Assembly: GCA_021802085.1 (NCBI GenBank) | Contig: JAKAAZ010000216.1 | Location: forward strand, 1 to 5,881 | DNA length: 5,881 nucleotides | Direction: 5' to 3' | Origin: Acidobacteriota bacterium | Lineage (GTDB): Bacteria > Acidobacteriota > Terriglobia > Terriglobales > Acidobacteriaceae | Shown here: positions 1-5,881 of the stretch, one piece after another | Position numbering within the stretch: the stretch's first letter is position 1 | How the letters are laid out: every line of letters starts with the position of its first letter | Notes under the pieces: generated by a model | Told to the model about the DNA's origin: nothing | What the model saw: only the letters and a program-made list of their open reading frames with translations | Database searches by the model: none | Program-made: the position numbers and the translations under genes

Positions 1-86
1 AAATACTCCCTGCAAGCCGCCTCGCTCGAAAAGCGGCGCTCCAACTCCAGCAGATCTCGCGGATAATCTCCCACCGCCGCAAACAC
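1..86 (-). CDS. Probable IS1595-family transposase, N-terminal fragment cut by window edge
   Basis: Only the first 28 or so codons are visible; the gene runs off the left edge. The reading includes YPRDLLELERRF and then SSEAACREY. This matches how many IS1595-family (ISXO2-like) transposases begin: a short helical lead-in ending in an ExxCxxYL-type motif, just before a zinc-ribbon domain that would lie outside the window. An in-frame TGA at 99-101 limits the start. GTG at 84-86 or GTG at 72-74 are the only nearby start codons, and neither has a convincing Shine-Dalgarno sequence, so the start is uncertain. The gene diverges from the small membrane protein gene at 306. I infer an insertion sequence end nearby, but with one end in view I cannot identify its terminal inverted repeat or target duplication. 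The family call rests on recognising about 25 residues. Confidence 0.55.
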   Translation of the reverse strand, partial: MFAAVGDYPRDLLELERRFSSEAACREY

Positions 87-170
87 TACAGGTTGTGGTC
101 ACCTGAGTCAAGTAAATACCCACCTAGGGATATTCCCAGTAGTCCGACTCGTGGCGACCCCGAGAGCGTT

Positions 171-203
171 CCGGCTTGGTGACAGGATTCAAAGACCAGC
201 CGG
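171..203. repeat. Inverted repeat, imperfect stem-loop
   Basis: CCGGCTTGGT at 171-180 pairs with ACCAGCCGG at 195-203, giving a 9-bp stem with one bulged T and a 14-base loop. No run of T follows on either strand, so it does not look like an intrinsic terminator. Its right arm overlaps the first two bases of the GGAAC promoter element at 202-206. It could be an operator-like site, part of an insertion-sequence end, or chance. Confidence 0.4.
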
Positions 204-227
204 AACTTTCACAACCTTCGCCACGTA
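202..227 (+). promoter_or_regulatory. Probable ECF-sigma-type promoter for the small membrane protein gene
   Basis: GGAAC at 202-206 is followed after 17 bases by CGTA at 224-227. GGAAC (-35) and CGTA-like (-10) elements with 16-17 base spacing are typical of extracytoplasmic-function sigma factors such as the SigW/RpoE group. The predicted transcript would start at about 234-236 and have a leader of about 70 bases before the ATG at 306, containing the hairpin at 241-264 and a strong Shine-Dalgarno sequence. An ECF promoter would suit an envelope protein. The call rests on two short motifs at correct spacing. Confidence 0.45.
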
Positions 228-240
228 TCTTCTAAATGAA

Positions 241-264
241 GCAAAGTGCATTCTCACACTTTGC
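241..264. repeat. Perfect 8-bp inverted repeat in the leader of the small gene
   Basis: GCAAAGTG at 241-248 and CACTTTGC at 257-264 are exact reverse complements separated by 8 bases. Read on the plus strand, the hairpin lies in the predicted 5' leader of the small membrane protein gene. Read on the minus strand, it is followed by TTCATTT, a weak T-rich tail, so it might also act as a poor terminator for transcription leaving carB about 235 bases past its stop. Neither role is shown by the sequence. Confidence 0.4.
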
Positions 265-305
265 CTCTGCTGCTGCGGATTCTTGGACCGCAATGGGAGG
301 AGATG

Positions 306-497
306 ATGGTGAAGTTCCTGCTTTGGTGCGTATTGCTGATTCTATGCTGGCCGCTGGCTCTGTTCGCGCTGGTGCTGTATCCAATTGTGTGGCTGATTCT
401 GCTGCCCTTTCGGATCCTGGGCATCGCCGTACATGGCGTGCTGGCCTTCGTCGCCGCGCTGATCTTCCTGCCAGCGCGTCTCCTCCGCGCGGTGTAG
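306..497 (+). CDS. Small hydrophobic membrane protein of unknown function (63 aa)
   Basis: I do not recognise a named family. The protein has 63 residues and is almost entirely hydrophobic: residues about 4-34 form one very long or two closely packed membrane segments broken by Pro16, Pro26 and Pro34, and residues about 37-56 form another. The few charges are Lys3, Arg36, His43, Arg58 and Arg61, consistent with an inner-membrane protein having two or three helices. The ATG at 306 is chosen because GGAGG at 296-300 lies 5 bases upstream; ATG at 303 is adjacent but only 2 bases from that site, and an in-frame ATG at 246 would add a less hydrophobic, poorly supported extension. An ECF-type promoter lies upstream. 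The gene runs towards carB and its stop (495-497) is one base from the carB stop. An envelope role is inference from the promoter and hydrophobicity. Confidence 0.65.
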   Translation: MVKFLLWCVLLILCWPLALFALVLYPIVWLILLPFRILGIAVHGVLAFVAALIFLPARLLRAV

Positions 498-498
498 G

Positions 499-3769
<3,271 letters not shown>

Positions 3770-3786
<17 letters not shown>

Positions 3787-3994
3787 CTAACTCCAACCTA
3801 TGCTTGTTCTGTTGTCTTCGCGTGCTGTACTTCAGATGTTGTTTGTTCAAACCTAAATGTCGAGCAACTTCGTCCAGGGTGTAGATAGGCTCGCTGCGCT
3901 CAAGAACCTGGTTTGAGAGCGCATAATCTGCACAATCTTCTTCTAACTGAAGGATTAGTCTGCGACTTTTCTTCAATTTATTGTGATCTGGCAT
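3770..3994 (-). CDS. Small basic protein with HTH-like or antitoxin-like segment (74 aa), unknown function
   Basis: I cannot assign this protein to a family. It is 74 residues long, basic at both ends, with a helical charged middle (LILQLEEDCADYALSNQVLE, 14-33) followed by EPIYTLDEVARHLGLNKQHL (36-55). That second segment can be read two ways. It could be one helix-turn-helix (TLDEVARHLGL, turn, KQHLKYS), which would fit a tiny regulator of the R-M genes, or it could be the 'LDEVxxxLGL' tail seen in many small Phd/RelB-type antitoxins. No toxin gene sits next to it. It lacks the length and layout of a typical XRE-type R-M control protein. The gene appears to be expressed: its ATG is 2 bases after the endonuclease stop, with AGGA at 4005-4008 ten bases upstream. 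It overlaps the carB start by 17 bases, so its translation may help or limit carB initiation. GC is low like the R-M genes, so it probably arrived with them. Confidence 0.6.
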
Positions 3995-5755
3995 TGTTAC
4001 TGTTTCCTGGGGAGAGCGTTAATTCGTCCTTCGAGCGACATCAGTAAACCTGCAAACGTCAATTCCTCAGATGGCTCTCTATACCTTCCATTTAGTCCTT
4101 CAGAGGCAGAAGAAAGAAGCAGGCAGGCACTGTCGTAGTGGCGTTCTCGAACAAGCTTCGTCAACAGAATTTCATACCTCCGCAAGTAGGAGGCGCCTTT
4201 GAACTCTGGAAAAACTTTGAAATGAGTTTCACACACCCCAACGGGTCGCGTTGAAGCATCTGCATCCTCAAGCATCATGAAATAGCCGAGCCAGGGTCGT
4301 TGTGACGGAGCAAATGCTCCTTCCCGATATGCTGCCCAAATATCAGCCGCGCTTCCAAGAGCTTCTTCCGATCGATTGTTGAAATTGTTTCCAAACGAGC
4401 CCACCTGAGACTTAAATTCGATGGCAGCTATCAGGCAACCGTCCACCACAATCAGGAGGTCCCACTTCTTTTCAGCTCTGAACCAGCCGGGCAACTCGAC
4501 CGAGCGATCACAATAAATGTGCGGCTTATCGATCCCAGATTCGCCCAAAAAATCACGAACGATTTCAACGAATCCATTCATCTGCTTCCCTCCGGTAACC
4601 GCAGTTCTCAATCCGGCATCCCGCTGTCCACTCTTTGCCCCTTGAGCAACCGACTGCTTCTCACGAGTTGCCCAAAAATAGCGCACTGCCTCATGCAGTT
4701 GCGCCTGCCAACGAGGTTCAAGTTCAGGGGTCATGGGATCTCGTGAATTTCCGGTTGATGGAAAAGGCTTGATGTCTCCCTCTCAAGCCTCTCCATAGAG
4801 GCACGCAAATAGCTGCTGTCAATTTCATAGCCGATGCTATTCCGAGCGCACCGAGTAGCTGCCAAACTCGTTGTTGCAGTGCCAGAAAACGGATCAAGTA
4901 CGACGTCACCAACGAAGCTAAACATGCGAATCAACCTCTCCGCTAGTTCAACTGGATAAGGCGCGGGATGGTGCCTGGTTGATTCTCCAGTTATTCCGCT
5001 CCAGATTTGCTGGAACCATACCTGGTATCTTTCCGCACTGATGACGCTCATGACCCTGGCCGCAGTTTCCGGCTTGCGGTAGCCCCCGGGTCTACGCTGC
5101 ATCAAAATATATTCGATATCGTTCTTAATTACCGAATTGGGCTCGTATGGTTTGCCTAAGAACCCGCCAGCCCCCGAGACCTCGTAGACTGCATTGGATA
5201 TCTTGTGCCAGATGATCGGAGCCAGATTGTCGTATCCAATTTTGCGGCAGGATTCTTGGATCGAAGCGTGAAGAGGTACGACAGTGTGCCGACCTTCATT
5301 CTGACGCCGTGATAAGCACACGTCCCCAACCACACATATCAGACGGCCACCGGGAACTAACAAATCAAAGCAACGCTCCCATACTTTGTCAATCTCCCGT
5401 AAGAAGCCTTCGTAATCAGCAACGTGTCCAAGTTGGCCCTCCGAATCCTGATACTTTTTCAAAGACCAATACGGAGGCGAAGTAACTATTAAATGGACGC
5501 TGCACGATGGAACTTCATGCATTTCCCGAGCATCACCACGGACAATATAGTGTCGAGTTGGTATCTTCCGAAGCGCTAATTCGATTGAAGCCAAAGCCAC
5601 CTTGTCCTTTGCGACCATAGGGATATAGCTCTGTTCAATGCCATCACGCATTTGAAGTTGTTCATTCGGCAAAAATTCTGCCAAATCGACTGATTCAAAG
5701 CGGATTTGTTCCTTCGGGCGTTTCGTGAATGCGTTCGGCAGATGGGCATGCGCGC
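3787..5755 (-). other. R-M cassette inserted between carA and carB
   Basis: About 1.97 kb separate the carA stop from the carB start and hold three genes in the same direction: methyltransferase, endonuclease and the 74-aa protein. Hand counts of 60-base rows give 30 G+C (from 4321), 30 (3841), 25 (3961) and 21 (5101), against 36-37 in carB rows (601, 1681, 3001) and 40 in the carA row. No transposase, integrase or recognisable attachment site lies within the block, and I saw no direct repeat at its two edges, so the entry mechanism is unknown. No transcription terminator was seen inside, so one transcript from carA through carB is plausible. Confidence 0.75.
3997..4734 (-). CDS. Type II restriction endonuclease, XhoI/PaeR7I family (predicted CTCGAG)
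   Basis: The predicted protein (245 aa, the usual length for this family) is an orthodox Type II endonuclease of the XhoI/PaeR7I group; characterised members cleave at CTCGAG. Family blocks are visible in order: DAGLRTAVTGGKQM (39-52), ELPGWFRAEKKWDLL (80-94), AIEFKSQVG (104-112), FGNNFNNRSEEALGSAADIW (114-133) and FKGASYLRRYEIL (178-190). The PD-(D/E)xK nuclease core is most likely Asp92 with Glu106-x-Lys108, so the catalytic residues look intact. The start ATG overlaps the methyltransferase stop (ATGA, 4731-4734), implying translational coupling with the protecting enzyme made first. Only a weak GAG-type Shine-Dalgarno sequence precedes it, which would keep endonuclease levels below methyltransferase levels. 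The sequence specificity is inferred from the family and has not been shown for this protein. Confidence 0.93.
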   Translation of the reverse strand: MTPELEPRWQAQLHEAVRYFWATREKQSVAQGAKSGQRDAGLRTAVTGGKQMNGFVEIVRDFLGESGIDKPHIYCDRSVELPGWFRAEKKWDLLIVVDGCLIAAIEFKSQVGSFGNNFNNRSEEALGSAADIWAAYREGAFAPSQRPWLGYFMMLEDADASTRPVGVCETHFKVFPEFKGASYLRRYEILLTKLVRERHYDSACLLLSSASEGLNGRYREPSEELTFAGLLMSLEGRINALPRKQ

Positions 5756-5759
5756 TCAC
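4731..5759 (-). CDS. Site-specific DNA methyltransferase (N4-cytosine or N6-adenine), beta-type motif order
   Basis: This is the modification partner of the endonuclease. It is 342 aa from the GTG at 5759. Numbering from that start, the catalytic motif TSPPYW is at about 93-98 and the S-adenosylmethionine motif DPFSGTATT at about 289-297, followed by GYEID at 310-314. Catalytic motif before SAM motif is the beta-class order. Between them lie LVPGGRLICVVGDV (134-147) and HPAPYPVELAERLIRMFSF (264-282), both typical of this MTase type. SPPY is most often linked to N4-cytosine methylation, but N6-adenine cannot be excluded. GTG 5759 is preferred over the longer in-frame GTG 5768 because GGAGG at 5770-5774 is 10 bases from the former and only one from the latter. 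That start overlaps the carA stop as GTGA. The N-terminal 40 or so residues match no motif I know; ATG 5651 would remove most of them. The SAM motif reads FSGTA rather than FxGxG. Confidence 0.92.
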   Translation of the reverse strand: MSAHAHLPNAFTKRPKEQIRFESVDLAEFLPNEQLQMRDGIEQSYIPMVAKDKVALASIELALRKIPTRHYIVRGDAREMHEVPSCSVHLIVTSPPYWSLKKYQDSEGQLGHVADYEGFLREIDKVWERCFDLLVPGGRLICVVGDVCLSRRQNEGRHTVVPLHASIQESCRKIGYDNLAPIIWHKISNAVYEVSGAGGFLGKPYEPNSVIKNDIEYILMQRRPGGYRKPETAARVMSVISAERYQVWFQQIWSGITGESTRHHPAPYPVELAERLIRMFSFVGDVVLDPFSGTATTSLAATRCARNSIGYEIDSSYLRASMERLERETSSLFHQPEIHEIP

Positions 5760-5881
5760 TTCTTCCACTCCTCCATCAACTTGCGGAAATCCTGGAAGAG
5801 ATAATGCGAATCGTGCGGCCCGGGGCTGGCTTCCGGATGGTACTGCACGCTGAACAGCGGCAGGCTGCGATGGCGCAATCC
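5756..5881 (-). CDS. carA: Carbamoyl-phosphate synthase small subunit, C-terminal fragment
   Basis: Only the last 41 codons and the TGA stop (5756-5758) are in the window; the gene continues past the right edge. CarA hydrolyses glutamine and passes ammonia to CarB. The fragment contains SVQYHPEASPGPHDS, the hallmark of the class I glutamine amidotransferase domain of CarA. His15 and Glu17 of the fragment are the His and Glu of the Cys-His-Glu catalytic triad (His353 and Glu355 in E. coli CarA). The Ser-Pro-Gly-Pro-His-Asp stretch right after HPEA is specific to CarA rather than to GuaA, TrpG or PabA. This is the normal upstream partner of carB, so its presence here shows that the three genes between were added within a carAB operon. 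Base composition is high (40 of 60 G+C in the row 5821-5880). Confidence 0.92.
   Translation of the reverse strand, partial: GLRHRSLPLFSVQYHPEASPGPHDSHYLFQDFRKLMEEWKK
5770..5774 (-). promoter_or_regulatory. Shine-Dalgarno sequence of the methyltransferase, inside carA
   Basis: On the minus strand GGAGG lies in the last codons of carA (encoding Met-Glu-Glu), 10 bases before GTG 5759 and only 1 base before GTG 5768. It therefore decides the methyltransferase start in favour of 5759 and ties methyltransferase translation to ribosomes finishing carA. Confidence 0.55.

Noticed and set aside
83..111. TTGACT (106-111) and TAGTGT (83-88) on the minus strand, 17 bases apart, as a promoter for the transposase fragment
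   Set aside because: The -10 element matches the consensus poorly and overlaps one of the two possible start codons, so the transcript would have almost no leader. Not listed as a feature.
127..137. GGGA-TAT-TCCC short inverted repeat
   Set aside because: A 4-bp stem with a 3-base loop is too short to support a role.
4724..4912. 62-codon minus-strand frame within the methyltransferase 3' region
   Set aside because: It overlaps the SAM-motif part of the methyltransferase in another frame and has no supporting features.
3787..5755. Direct or inverted repeats, att sites or a tRNA at the edges of the R-M block
   Set aside because: Reading both edges by eye I found none; the block has no visible mobility gene or duplication.

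Overview
The window looks like chromosomal DNA of a moderately GC-rich bacterium, most likely an acidobacterium. That placement is inferred from the style of the CarB protein, an ECF-type promoter and an IS1595-like transposase start; no taxonomic marker gene is present. Most of the window is one minus-strand gene string, read from right to left: carA (3' end only), a DNA methyltransferase, an XhoI/PaeR7I-family restriction endonuclease, a 74-residue unknown protein, then complete carB.

The main point is that a restriction-modification (R-M) module sits inside the carAB operon, between the two subunit genes of carbamoyl-phosphate synthetase. All four junctions are extremely tight: carA/MTase overlap by 4 bases if the better-supported start is used (GTGA), MTase/REase overlap by 4 bases (ATGA), REase and the small gene are separated by 2 bases, and the small gene overlaps carB by 17 bases. 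The inserted block is clearly poorer in GC than carA and carB. In rows of 60 bases counted by hand, carA/carB rows give 36-40 G+C and rows in the block give 21-30. This suggests a horizontally acquired cassette that is now read as part of a housekeeping operon. I infer that the restriction genes share the carA transcript and that carB is translated downstream of them.

The left end (1-498) is a different neighbourhood. The first 86 bases encode, on the minus strand, the N-terminus of a probable IS1595-family transposase cut by the window edge. A short intergenic region follows, holding two inverted repeats and a good ECF-sigma-type promoter (GGAAC, 17 bases, CGTA). It appears to drive a plus-strand gene for a 63-residue, very hydrophobic membrane protein. 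That gene converges on carB with a single base between the two stop codons.

Functionally, CarA (glutaminase) and CarB make carbamoyl phosphate for arginine and pyrimidine synthesis. The methyltransferase and endonuclease form a Type II R-M pair predicted to act at CTCGAG. The role of the 74-residue protein is unknown; it resembles either a short helix-turn-helix regulator or the C-terminal part of a small antitoxin.
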